Origin: an uncultured Prochlorococcus sp.
Lineage (GTDB): Bacteria > Cyanobacteriota > Cyanobacteriia > PCC-6307 > Cyanobiaceae
Direction: 5' to 3'
Assembly: GCA_902560875.1 (NCBI GenBank)
Contig: CACENO010000012.1
Span: 1 to 35,298 of the forward strand
DNA length: 35,298 bases
A program made the position numbers and the translations under genes. The notes under the pieces were generated by a model. The model was not told where the DNA came from, searched no databases, and saw only the letters and a list, made by a program, of their open reading frames with translations. Below are positions 14,744 to 21,643 of this stretch, in pieces. The stretch's first letter is position 1. The number at the start of each line of letters is the position of its first letter.

Positions 14744-15562
14744 ATGGAAACCAATAGCATGCCAAGAAGATCTTTGATTCAAAACAGATTTAAGCAAATA
14801 CAAGACGAGGGAAGAATCGCATTAATGCCTTTTTTAATGGCAGGTGATCCAGATTTGAAAACTACTTCTGAAATCCTTATTAAGTTGCAGGATGAGGGCG
14901 CAGATTTAATTGAATTAGGCGTTCCTTACAGTGATCCACTTGCTGATGGCCCTGTCATTCAAGAAGCAGCATCTCGCGCTCTTAAAGTAGGTACGACTCC
15001 ACTCAATGTTCTTGCAATGTTATCTACATTGCAAGATAAATTGTCAATTCCAATTATACTTTTTACTTATAGCAATCCATTACTCAATTATGGTATGGAG
15101 AGGTTTTGCGATGAAGCGGCTTTGGCTGGCGTTAGTGGATTGGTTGTTCCTGACCTCCCTTTAGAAGAAGCAGAGAAGCTTTCTCCAATAGCACAACTTA
15201 GAGGCATTGATTTAGTTCTTCTAGTTGCGCCAACAACCTCAAAAGAAAGGATGAAAAGAATTTCTTCACAAAGTAGGGGCTTTACTTATTTAGTTAGTGT
15301 TACTGGTGTCACTGGAGAAAGGTCTGTTTTAGAAGATCGCGTTAAATTCTTGGTAAATGATCTTAAAGATTCCTGCTCTGGACCTATTGCGGTTGGATTT
15401 GGTATCTCCGATCCTGAGCATGTTCGAAAAGTAAGGGATTGGGGGGCTGATGGGGCAATTGTCGGAAGTGCGTTAGTTAAGCGTATTTTTGAAGCCAAAC
15501 CAGGATTAGCAGTTGAAGAAGCCGGAAAATTTTGTAGAAAACTACGAGCCGCTGTTAGTTAA
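14744..15562 (+). CDS. trpA: Tryptophan synthase alpha chain
   Basis: The alpha subunit cleaves indole-3-glycerol phosphate to indole and glyceraldehyde 3-phosphate and channels indole to the TrpB subunit, in the cytoplasm. It has 272 residues, normal for the family, forming a TIM barrel. The catalytic pair is visible: the glutamate in [17 protein letters not shown] and the aspartate 11 residues later in the same block. Phosphate-binding loops are [10 protein letters not shown] and [10 protein letters not shown] near the C-terminus. LMAGDPDL is the usual first strand. The ATG at 14744 has AAGGA 8 bases before it (14732-14736). A second ATG five codons later (MPRRSLIQ) is possible. The gene ends before a strong hairpin terminator shared with the convergent CyAbrB gene. 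Other trp genes are not in the window, so the pathway is dispersed. Confidence 0.97.
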   Translation: METNSMPRRSLIQNRFKQIQDEGRIALMPFLMAGDPDLKTTSEILIKLQDEGADLIELGVPYSDPLADGPVIQEAASRALKVGTTPLNVLAMLSTLQDKLSIPIILFTYSNPLLNYGMERFCDEAALAGVSGLVVPDLPLEEAEKLSPIAQLRGIDLVLLVAPTTSKERMKRISSQSRGFTYLVSVTGVTGERSVLEDRVKFLVNDLKDSCSGPIAVGFGISDPEHVRKVRDWGADGAIVGSALVKRIFEAKPGLAVEEAGKFCRKLRAAVS

Positions 15563-15597
15563 AAAACTTCTAGAGGAGGTGTTAGATATTGCTTCTC

Positions 15598-15633
15598 AAT
15601 TAAAAGCCCTGAATGCTTTCAGAGCTTTTAATT
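15598..15633. terminator. Strong hairpin terminator between trpA and CyAbrB gene
   Basis: AATTAAAAGC and GCTTTTAATT form a perfect 10-bp stem. Inside it, after one C/A mismatch, CTGAA pairs with TTCAG around a TGCT loop. The outer arm supplies the T-rich tail in both directions, so it can serve as a bidirectional terminator for the convergent trpA and CyAbrB genes. Confidence 0.75.
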
Positions 15634-15688
15634 ATTGGTTGATTCTACCGTGAATTTATTAATCTTGGTTTCTTCTCCAATACTCTAT

Positions 15689-16057
15689 TTAATCGTCTCC
15701 TTCTTGTTCACCTGCAGGGGTAAGCTTTATTTGCTTGCGTCCTAATTTAATTTCAAATTCATCTCCTGTTTTTAGATCTAGTAGTGCTGTGTATGCCTTG
15801 CCAATCAATAGATTGCCATTACCCTGTACGGTTGCTACATAACTAAGCTTTCTTCCACCTTTACCAATACCTCCACTCCCAGTATCGCCCAAGTTTACAC
15901 CTTTAGCTTCTAGAAGAGCTTCATAAAAGGAAGTAAAGTTTAACCGTTCGCCACCATCGTTCTTTGTGGATACATATCCACAAGCACGAACAAGATCAGA
16001 TTTGCTGACATCACCAAGTTCTTTGACTTTGCTGAGCAGGTCGCTACCAGTGAGCAT
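15689..16057 (-). CDS. CyAbrB-type transcriptional regulator
   Basis: This 122-residue protein is a cyanobacterial AbrB-like regulator, a DNA-binding protein that in other cyanobacteria controls nitrogen, carbon and hydrogenase genes. Two conserved blocks are seen. The N-terminal block has LLSKVKELGDVSKSDLVRAC and ERLNFTSFYEALLEAKG (about 7-53). The C-terminal block has GRKLSYVATVQGNGNLLIGK and DEFEIKLGRKQIKL (about 67-112), which forms the DNA-binding swapped-hairpin barrel, placed at the C-terminus as in the cyanobacterial clade rather than the N-terminus as in Bacillus AbrB. It starts at ATG 16057. Its size is slightly under the usual 125-140 residues. It is convergent with trpA and divergent from the YciI-like gene. 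Its targets cannot be read from here. Identification is confident. Confidence 0.93.
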   Translation of the reverse strand: MLTGSDLLSKVKELGDVSKSDLVRACGYVSTKNDGGERLNFTSFYEALLEAKGVNLGDTGSGGIGKGGRKLSYVATVQGNGNLLIGKAYTALLDLKTGDEFEIKLGRKQIKLTPAGEQEGDD

Positions 16058-16156
16058 GATCTGTAATAAATGAATCTACTTAAATAACATAGCAATTTAT
16101 CAAGCTTTTGTGCAATGATTAGGAATCAATCTTTCAATATTAATTGTTTCTTTCTT

Positions 16157-16426
16157 ATGGACCTATTTGTTCTTTGGGGTAGATACTGTGAAAATGCACT
16201 TGAAAAACGTGCTCCTTTTCGTAAAGAACACCTCGATAGGCTTGCATCTTTAAAAGAAGATGGGATATTGATTACCTTGGGACCAACTAAATGTTCTAGA
16301 TATGTATTTGGAGTTTTTAAAGCCGATAGTCTTGAGGGTGTTCAGGCACTACTTCAAAAAGACGTTTATTGGAAAGAGGGCATATGGACTTCATTAGATG
16401 TTTATCCTTGGATCCAAGCTTTCTGA
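16157..16426 (+). CDS. YciI-like (YCII-domain) protein
   Basis: This is a small soluble protein of 89 residues of the YCII/dimeric alpha-beta barrel group. The pattern is FVLWGRYCENALEKRAPFR then KEHLDRLASLKEDGILITLG. The histidine in EHL and the G-P in LGPTK correspond to the usual putative active-site positions, and the end FGVFKADSLEGVQALLQKDV and W-T-S-L-D-V-Y-P-W fits the last helix and strand. The biochemical role of YciI proteins is not settled. The ATG at 16157 is chosen; the frame opens at 16115, but that extension adds a hydrophobic stretch absent from the family. Its last 25 bases overlap the cytochrome gene on the other strand. Over that overlap both proteins read W-I-Q, because a 12-bp palindrome is shared. 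Confidence 0.85.
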   Translation: MDLFVLWGRYCENALEKRAPFRKEHLDRLASLKEDGILITLGPTKCSRYVFGVFKADSLEGVQALLQKDVYWKEGIWTSLDVYPWIQAF

Positions 16427-16770
16427 GCTTGCTCCCATATCCAATTTGCAACCAGTTCATCACCACCTTTACCAAGAACTTCTTCATAACCACTCATTAT
16501 TCCAACCCCATCGCGTGCCACTCTTGCAATGGCTGCTGGATTATCTAATTCATTTCGTTTTAGATCCTTAATCCTTAGAGTTTTGCTTCTTCTGATTATA
16601 TTTCCACCGTTTACATGGCAGCCAGAACAATTCATCTCAAATAGAGCCTCCCCAGACTCTTCTGTCAAGGAGTAAGAGTGTAATGGTAATACTAAAATAA
16701 TTAACAAGATCAATAAGGGCAGTACTATTAGCCTCCCTATTACCTCAATGATTCTTTGTAGAGTGCTCAT
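16402..16770 (-). CDS. Cytochrome c6-like (class I c-type) protein
   Basis: This 122-residue c-type cytochrome has a long N-terminal hydrophobic segment (about residues 11-30) that is a signal peptide or a membrane anchor, then the heme-binding motif CSGCH (48-52) with the axial His52. GIMSGYEEV (about 90-98) supplies the distal methionine, Met92. The tail KGGDELVANWIWEQAQKAW is the usual C-terminal helix packing on the heme. It is most like cytochrome c6 or a c6-related protein of the thylakoid lumen, where it could carry electrons from cytochrome b6f to photosystem I or an oxidase. Plastocyanin (petE) is also present at 24.8 kb. Whether the signal segment is cleaved is uncertain, since LHSYS gives a weak site. 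The gene overlaps the YciI-like gene by 25 bp at its 3' end. Confidence 0.85.
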   Translation of the reverse strand: MSTLQRIIEVIGRLIVLPLLILLIILVLPLHSYSLTEESGEALFEMNCSGCHVNGGNIIRRSKTLRIKDLKRNELDNPAAIARVARDGVGIMSGYEEVLGKGGDELVANWIWEQAQKAWIQG

Positions 16771-17132
16771 TATGATTTATAAGGAATGCGGCTTTTTTAG
16801 AAGAATATTCATATTTGATATTACTTTAGACTCTTGGAAAATCTATTCTAAAGGATAGTCCATGTAATGCTTTGTTTTAATTCCAATTTAAAAGCATTTC
16901 TTCGGGTTGGCTAAAGTAAAGTACAATTATTCTCAGCTACTGTTCTTGTCAAATAATGCTAATAAAAAGTAACCTAAACTCCATTTAATCTTATAATTAT
17001 TGAAACGCCAATATTTTAACTAAACTTGCAAAAATAGGTCTTTAAGTAACGCATCTAAAAATCTTAATCTGATCACTATCATGACAAACTATGGAGCATA
17101 ATATGTCTTTGTATGTTGGATATTTCTAAAGG

Positions 17133-17240
17133 TTATATTTTATATTCTATTCCCAGAATTAGTACCTTTTGGAAAAGATCTCTAAAATTTAGTGTATTAG
17201 TCCACTCAGAGTGCCGTTTCTCTAACTCTTCTAGAGCCAT
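17133..17240 (-). CDS. Candidate 35-aa small ORF
   Basis: ATG 17240 to TAA 17133 encodes MALEELEKRHSEWTNTLNFR and then a short hydrophobic end DLFQKVLILGIEYKI. The N-terminal half is a charged amphipathic helix and the composition looks more protein-like than the opposite-strand frame. There is no close Shine-Dalgarno site. It is the only frame in the 930-bp gap that I consider possible, and it might also be the remnant of a longer gene. Confidence 0.25.
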   Translation of the reverse strand: MALEELEKRHSEWTNTLNFRDLFQKVLILGIEYKI

Positions 17241-17568
17241 GATATTTAGAAATTCGAGCTTGCAAATTTATTTTTCTTATTCCTTTTCTGAACAAGAGCA
17301 GGTTGGTTTCGTTTTCGACCAGTTCTAAGCTGGGTCCCATCGATAGAGGTCTGGAGGTAAGTGAATCAATACATCTAGTATATGTGTAATTTTAGAATGG
17401 CTTTTTTGTCAGTAAAAATCCTTTCCACCTGTAAGCAGAGGGATTTAGTCCATTTATAGAAATTTCCAGTTACTATCTTATTCCATTTTGAATTATGTAA
17501 TAGTTATCAGGTTACGAATTCGATTTTCAAAAGTGTGATTCTTTGTTTTTTTGTGCAATGTTTTTTTT

Positions 17569-17592
17569 TTCAGCTTTTTAGCTAAAGCTGAA
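17569..17592. repeat. Perfect 9-bp inverted repeat (hairpin)
   Basis: TTCAGCTTT and AAAGCTGAA flank a 6-base loop, directly after a run of 10 or more T on the plus strand. The orientation does not fit a minus-strand terminator, where the T run would have to follow the stem. It may be part of an RNA structure or an intrinsic element of the gene-poor region. Confidence 0.5.
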
Positions 17593-17703
17593 TGTCTTTC
17601 TCGTGTATTTCAAGAACCTTGAAAAAGGTTTTGATCTTGTTTGAATGAAAGATGAATAAACCTAAAGAGTAAATAAGGTGTAGTTATTCTTGTTGAAATT
17701 TCT

Positions 17704-18033
17704 CTAACTATCACAATCCTCACGAATCTCTTCTAAAAGAAGATCTAGTTGTCCAAAAGGATCAAAATTATTTTCTTTGAGGGACAATTCATTCTCTTGA
17801 ATCGTTTTATCACCTCTGTTCCAGATTTCTTCAATCTCGCATAGCAGTGTCGCTATCCCAGGAATTCCATTTCTTGAGTGCTCCTTTTTTAGAATTAAAA
17901 GTAAAGAGGGCATGCGGCTAGATTCAGATTGAAGACTTCTTTTAAGGTCAGCCTGTGTTTTCCCTTGAGACTTCAGCCAATCTTTCAATAGGACTGCTAA
18001 TTCTTCTTCCAATTCATCAGACCATTGAATCAT
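17704..18033 (-). CDS. Small protein coupled to DUF1232 gene, possible divergent HTH
   Basis: This protein of 109 residues (from the ATG at 18033) has no confident family. It starts MIQWSDELEEELAVLLKDWL and continues KSQGKTQADLKRSLQSESSR, a stretch that resembles a helix-turn-helix of the XRE type, followed by LLLILKKEHSRNGIPGIATL. The tail is acidic (LLLEEIREDCDS). A TTG at 18054 would start seven codons earlier and overlap the DUF1232 gene. The ATG is preferred because it lies five bases after the DUF1232 stop, a spacing typical of coupled genes. It may be a regulator or a partner of the DUF1232 membrane protein. The HTH resemblance is by eye. It ends 74 bp from the hairpins of the gene-poor stretch. 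Confidence 0.65.
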   Translation of the reverse strand: MIQWSDELEEELAVLLKDWLKSQGKTQADLKRSLQSESSRMPSLLLILKKEHSRNGIPGIATLLCEIEEIWNRGDKTIQENELSLKENNFDPFGQLDLLLEEIREDCDS

Positions 18034-18038
18034 TGTCT

Positions 18039-18404
18039 TTAAAGCGGTAGCCAAAGATCTAGTTTGCGACGTGCTTTATCTCTAATCTTTGGCGTGATGT
18101 GATTCTGCCAAAGACTGATTACAGCAGTAAGCGCAACAAGGTCGTCGCTAAATCCTGCTACAGGTATTAGATCAGGGACTAAATCCATTGGCATTATTAA
18201 ATATGCAAGGGCAGCAATCATTGTTACCCTTGCTTGTGGAGGTATTGAGCTATCTAAAACCATTTCAAATGCTTCAAGCGCAGGTTGAGCAAGTGTTCGC
18301 CCTGCCCTGACTAAGACTTTCCTTAAAAGGCTCTCGTCAATAACAGAGCTATCTAGTACCTCTGCCTCATAAGTGTATTCGCTTGAACTTTGTTTGTTAT
18401 TCAT
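18039..18404 (-). CDS. DUF1232 (YkvA-like) membrane protein
   Basis: This 121-residue protein carries the DUF1232 core. The pattern ALAYLIMPMDLVPDLIPVAG followed by FSDDLVALTAVI (about 64-95) is the A-x-x-Y-x-x-x-P-x-D-x-x-P-D-x-x-P-x-x-G-x-x-D-D signature. The core forms hydrophobic helices that associate with the membrane, and the N-terminal 40 residues and the basic C-terminus (PKIRDKARRKLDLWLPL) are cytoplasmic. The function of the family is not established. It starts at ATG 18404, 115 bp after the sigma-factor stop codon on the same strand, and is followed after 5 bp by the small coupled gene. Regulation by the sigma factor is possible but not shown. Confidence 0.85.
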   Translation of the reverse strand: MNNKQSSSEYTYEAEVLDSSVIDESLLRKVLVRAGRTLAQPALEAFEMVLDSSIPPQARVTMIAALAYLIMPMDLVPDLIPVAGFSDDLVALTAVISLWQNHITPKIRDKARRKLDLWLPL

Positions 18405-18519
18405 GGCCTAGGAATAATCTCTATATTCCATCTCCTCATATTGTTACTTAATTTAGGAATTTTAATAGGATTACGTTAGACAACTTATCTACCTTTACTT
18501 TATTTTCGTAAATATTTTT

Positions 18520-19446
18520 TCAGATGTTGCTTTCTATTAGCCCACTTTGAACACTGGCTTTGCGCAATTTCCGAAGGGCCCTCTGAACTACCTGCCGGCA
18601 ATACTCTCTGCTGCAATTCATATGTCTGGCAACTTCTGCCAAAGTTCGCCATTCGTTAGATCCATCTAAACCAAACCTAAGACTAATTATTGTTCTTTCT
18701 TTTGGAGTTAGGTTTGCTTTATCTAGCAATGTCCATGCTGAGGCACTCCTTTCTGCAATTTCAGCTAACTCCATAGGTGGAATTTCTTCACTTGCAAGAA
18801 TATCTACCAATTCAGAAGGGTCTGATTTTGACTTCACTAGCCCTTGCAGACTTACTGTGATGCTTCTCATTTCACAAGCCAACAGCTCGTCAATTTCTTG
18901 TAGAGGTAAATTCATCTTTTTTGAAAGTTGTTCACATGATGGATTTACTCCGTTGTCTTGCATTAGACGTGATTTAGCTGCTCTAAGTTTTGTTAACTTC
19001 TCATTTACATTTACAGGTATACGTATTGTTCGACTTTGAGTAGAGAGTGCTCGGTTTAGTCCTTGTCGAATCCACCAATATGCGTAGGTTGAAAACCTAT
19101 GTCCTCGTTTTGGATCATATTTCTCTACTGCTCTAGTAAGACCAATCGTTCCTTCCTGTATTAAATCAAGAAGTTCTAAGCCTTTTCCTTGATAACGTTT
19201 CGCTAGATTCACAACAAGTCTTAAGTTTGCTGTGATCATTTGGCTTTTGGCCTTCTCTCCTATTCGTATTGTTTTTTTCTCTTCTTCTGAGTAATCGCAA
19301 TCAGGCCCTTCACCACCAGCAAAATGACAGCGTTCAGTAATGGCTACCATTGCTTGAACCTTTCTTCCCATTGTTAATTCTTGTTCTGGCGTTAGTAGCT
19401 GATGTCGCCCTATCTCGCCAAGAAAGGCACTAAGTGAACTCACCAT
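18520..19446 (-). CDS. RpoD-like group 2 sigma factor
   Basis: This 308-residue sigma-70 protein directs RNA polymerase to promoters and belongs to the non-essential RpoD-like group. Regions are in the usual order: 1.2 (LLTPEQELTMGRKVQAMV), 2.1-2.4 (MITANLRLVVNLAKRYQGKG, DLIQEGTIGLTRAVEKYDP, then FSTYAYWWIRQGLNRAL with the -10-recognition residues), 3.0-3.2, and 4.1-4.2 (LTPKERTIISLRFGLDG, then TLAEVARHMNCSREYCRQVV, the -35 helix-turn-helix). A segment HFAGGEGPDCDYSEEEKKT between 1.2 and 2.1 is a variable insertion. Region 1.1 is missing, as in group 2. The start is the ATG at 19446, decided by a perfect AGGAGGT site. The longer frame from the GTG at 19452 would overlap that site. It is divergent from the DUF2214 gene. 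Confidence 0.95.
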   Translation of the reverse strand: MVSSLSAFLGEIGRHQLLTPEQELTMGRKVQAMVAITERCHFAGGEGPDCDYSEEEKKTIRIGEKAKSQMITANLRLVVNLAKRYQGKGLELLDLIQEGTIGLTRAVEKYDPKRGHRFSTYAYWWIRQGLNRALSTQSRTIRIPVNVNEKLTKLRAAKSRLMQDNGVNPSCEQLSKKMNLPLQEIDELLACEMRSITVSLQGLVKSKSDPSELVDILASEEIPPMELAEIAERSASAWTLLDKANLTPKERTIISLRFGLDGSNEWRTLAEVARHMNCSREYCRQVVQRALRKLRKASVQSGLIESNI

Positions 19447-19450
19447 TTTC

Positions 19451-19457
19451 ACCTCCT
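19451..19457 (-). promoter_or_regulatory. Strong ribosome binding site of the sigma factor gene
   Basis: AGGAGGT on the minus strand lies 4 bases before ATG 19446. It is one of the few full Shine-Dalgarno sequences in the window and overlaps the alternative GTG start, which it therefore rules out. It suggests efficient translation of the sigma factor. Confidence 0.75.
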
Positions 19458-19617
19458 CTGCTTATTTAACCTAGAGCGAAAGTATTTGTATTCTTATTGT
19501 GTAATGAAGAGTTAGGAATTCAACTTTTATACATTATTCAACCAAGGCTCTCTTCTTGACCACTTTCAAGCCAGGTCCAGCTATATACCGGAATAGTTCC
19601 CTTTGCGAGAAGGGCCC

Positions 19618-20139
19618 ATGTTTCGCTACTGTCTTGACTGCTTTTATAAAAAAATGCTTCTGGGATCAACTTTTGCCCCACAGATTGTTAAAAGTGCCGG
19701 TGTCGCCTCGATCCATTACATAAGCTTCATGGTTTGTTTTGCGGCTTTGGCTCTTGAAAGAAAATTAATTAAGGTATCTCCAAATAGAGAAGAAGCTATA
19801 ACGATGGTTGTGATTGATATTATTTACGGAGTGGCTGGAATAGCGCTTTTAGTAAGTGGAATATTAAGAGTCCTTTATTATGGCCAAGGGAGTGAATTTT
19901 ATACTGATAACCCTCTATTTTGGTGGAAAGTAGGCGTCTTTATTTTTGTTGGTTCTTTATCTCTTTATCCAACTATCACGTATATTCTCTGGTCAGTTCC
20001 AATTACAAAAGGCGAATTACCTGAAGTTGGATCAACCCTTGTGGCCCGTCTTAAATTGGCGCTTAATATAGAGTTAGTTGGATTTGCATTAATACCAATA
20101 TTTGCATCATTAATGTCTAGAGGTGTTGGTCTTTCATAA
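19618..20139 (+). CDS. DUF2214 membrane protein
   Basis: This membrane protein of about 173 residues has four hydrophobic segments and matches the DUF2214 family of cyanobacteria and proteobacteria. The conserved entry is IHYISFMVCFAALALERKLI, a helix ending in L-E-R-x-L, then DIIYGVAGIALLVSGILRVL, with FWWKVGVFIFVGSLSLYPTI. Function unknown. The start is uncertain: TTG 19603, ATG 19618 and ATG 19654 are all possible. I chose 19618 because an AAGGG stretch lies just before it, but the family usually begins close to the first helix, which would favour 19654. It is divergent from the sigma factor gene. Confidence 0.8.
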   Translation: MFRYCLDCFYKKMLLGSTFAPQIVKSAGVASIHYISFMVCFAALALERKLIKVSPNREEAITMVVIDIIYGVAGIALLVSGILRVLYYGQGSEFYTDNPLFWWKVGVFIFVGSLSLYPTITYILWSVPITKGELPEVGSTLVARLKLALNIELVGFALIPIFASLMSRGVGLS

Positions 20140-20188
20140 TTCTCTATCTACTTCTCATCATTATATTATGACACTTTTATAATTAAAA

Positions 20189-20863
20189 TTAATCTCGTCG
20201 AGCGGCACCTCTTCTGCTGGCTAATATTTCTAGAACTTCTCTCCATTTGACTCCATGAAATGCGAGTGCAACTTGCATATGGAAAATAAGATCTGCAGCT
20301 TCACTAGCAATATCTATTGAATTATTGTCTTTGCATGCCATTACGAATTCAGTACTTTCTTCTCCTATCTTTTTCAGTATTTGGTTGTCACCACCTTCGA
20401 GTAGCTTGTTCGTATAACTACCTTTTAGTGGGTTTTGATATCGCCCTTCAATTACTTTATAAAGGTCACTACAAGCATCTGAGGAGGGCTGAGTCTTATC
20501 AGTATCTTGATTGCTTGTTTTGTTAGGTTTTTCGAAGAAACAACTTCTGGAACCTGTATGACAAGCAATTGAATCTTTTTGTTCTATAGATAGGAGTAAT
20601 ACATCTGCATCACAGTCGTATCTAAGATCTTTAAGCATCTGTATATGCCCGCTTGTTTCACCTTTATGCCAAAGCTCATTTCTGGATCTACTCCAATAGT
20701 GCACTTCATTAGTTTCAATTGTTTTCTTGATTGATTCACGGCTCATCCATGCCATCATCAAAACGGTTCCATCAAGCCAGTCTTGAGCAATAGCGGGGAT
20801 AAGCCCTTTTTCATTAAAACAAAGCTTTTCTATGAAGCTTGAGCTGATTGGCTGCATGTTCAT
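20189..20863 (-). CDS. hisIE: Bifunctional phosphoribosyl-AMP cyclohydrolase / phosphoribosyl-ATP pyrophosphatase
   Basis: This fused enzyme carries out the second and third steps of histidine synthesis in the cytoplasm. It has 224 residues. The N-terminal HisI domain (about 15-115) contains HYWSRSRNELWHKGETSGHI, the metal-binding DCDADVLLL and the cysteine pair in ACHTGSRSCFF that bind zinc. A linker of about 30 polar residues follows. The C-terminal HisE domain (about 140-224) has YTNKLLEGGDNQILKKIGEE, then EFVMACKD and SEAADLIFHMQVAL, the E-x-x-E and E-x-x-D motifs that bind magnesium. A second ATG two codons in (MQPISSSF) could be the start. It is divergent from the QueD-like gene with about 55 bp between. 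The other his genes are not here. Confidence 0.95.
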   Translation of the reverse strand: MNMQPISSSFIEKLCFNEKGLIPAIAQDWLDGTVLMMAWMSRESIKKTIETNEVHYWSRSRNELWHKGETSGHIQMLKDLRYDCDADVLLLSIEQKDSIACHTGSRSCFFEKPNKTSNQDTDKTQPSSDACSDLYKVIEGRYQNPLKGSYTNKLLEGGDNQILKKIGEESTEFVMACKDNNSIDIASEAADLIFHMQVALAFHGVKWREVLEILASRRGAARRD

Positions 20864-20919
20864 ACTCTTTCTATCAGGATTACATTCTGACTCTTTTGGT
20901 TTCCTTAACGCTGTTTTAG

Positions 20920-21393
20920 ATGTCTATTCCAAGCATTCCAAGTATTGGTTTTACCTGCAGCAAGCATTATCTTGATTTCCCTTGTTGCCACAGGCAATGG
21001 AAACATTTGGGGCATTGTAGGTTTGTTCATGGTTACAGCAGAAGTTTTACCTTTTGGTTCGCAGCAAGAAAATTAGATTCTTATGGATTTGTTGTAGATT
21101 TTTCAAGTCTTAAGCCATTAGAAGAAAAATTAAAAAGTCAGTTTGATCATACTTTTCTTGCTAATTCTGATGATCCTCTTCTTTTGTCTTGGCAAAAACT
21201 ACACAAAGAGGGTGCTTTAGATCTTCGTGTAATGGATAACGTTGGAATGGAGTCTAGTGCTGAACTTGTTTGGAATTGGGCCAATTCATTTTTAAAGGAA
21301 AAGTACAACGGTCGAGCTTGTTGTTGGACTACCGAGGCTCGTGAGAATTATTCCAATGCAGCTCGCTATCAAATGGTCCCTGAATGGTATTGA
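20920..21393 (+). CDS. QueD-like (6-pyruvoyltetrahydropterin synthase family) protein with altered Zn site
   Basis: This 157-residue protein belongs to the family that includes QueD, which makes 6-carboxytetrahydropterin from dihydroneopterin triphosphate on the way to queuosine and related deazaguanines. Catalytic elements are kept: Cys33 in CRFVHGYSRSF, Asp76/His77 in FDHTFLANSDDP, and Glu139 in TTEARENYSNAARY. The zinc site is not canonical. QueD uses a first His plus both His of H-G-H; here His16 and His37 are present but the third ligand is replaced by Tyr39 (HGY). It may bind a different metal or act on a different substrate. GFVVDFSSLKPL fits the family's V-x-D-F strand. It is divergent from hisIE. 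The true start is the ATG at 20920; no good Shine-Dalgarno is seen. Confidence 0.8.
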   Translation: MSIPSIPSIGFTCSKHYLDFPCCHRQWKHLGHCRFVHGYSRSFTFWFAARKLDSYGFVVDFSSLKPLEEKLKSQFDHTFLANSDDPLLLSWQKLHKEGALDLRVMDNVGMESSAELVWNWANSFLKEKYNGRACCWTTEARENYSNAARYQMVPEWY

Positions 21394-21643
21394 GTATAAT
21401 AGATTTTGATTAATTTGATTGTATTAATGTATTTGCAATCTTTCTGTTTGATCTGTCTATAGCTAATCAATAAAACCTACTTCTGTAGATGTTCTAATGC
21501 ATATCTACTGGATAATCTCAGGTGAAAAATTTGTCGATCTGTTCCCATATTTTTTCTATAATTCGAACAATATATAATTCTTTCCTATATTTGAATGAAT
21601 TTTGTAAATCTTGTACACTATTTGAATTAGTCTAGACGTGAAT

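Larger units (their letters stand above)
16771..17703. other. Gene-poor stretch with two hairpins
   Basis: About 930 bp lack any convincing gene. The frame on the plus strand at 17113-17328 is a serine- and phenylalanine-rich shadow without a family. A 35-codon frame on the minus strand (17133-17240) is listed separately. Two hairpins sit near the right end, with TTCAGCTTT/AAAGCTGAA at 17569-17592 and AACCTT-GAAA-AAGGTT at 17615-17630, after a 12-base T run at 17559-17570. The region could hold a non-coding RNA, the promoter of the cytochrome gene or decayed coding sequence. No tRNA or known structured RNA was recognised in it. Confidence 0.5.

Noticed and set aside
17113-17328. 71-aa plus frame in the gene-poor region
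   Set aside because: Serine- and phenylalanine-rich, no start context or family; opposite-strand short frame looks at least as plausible.
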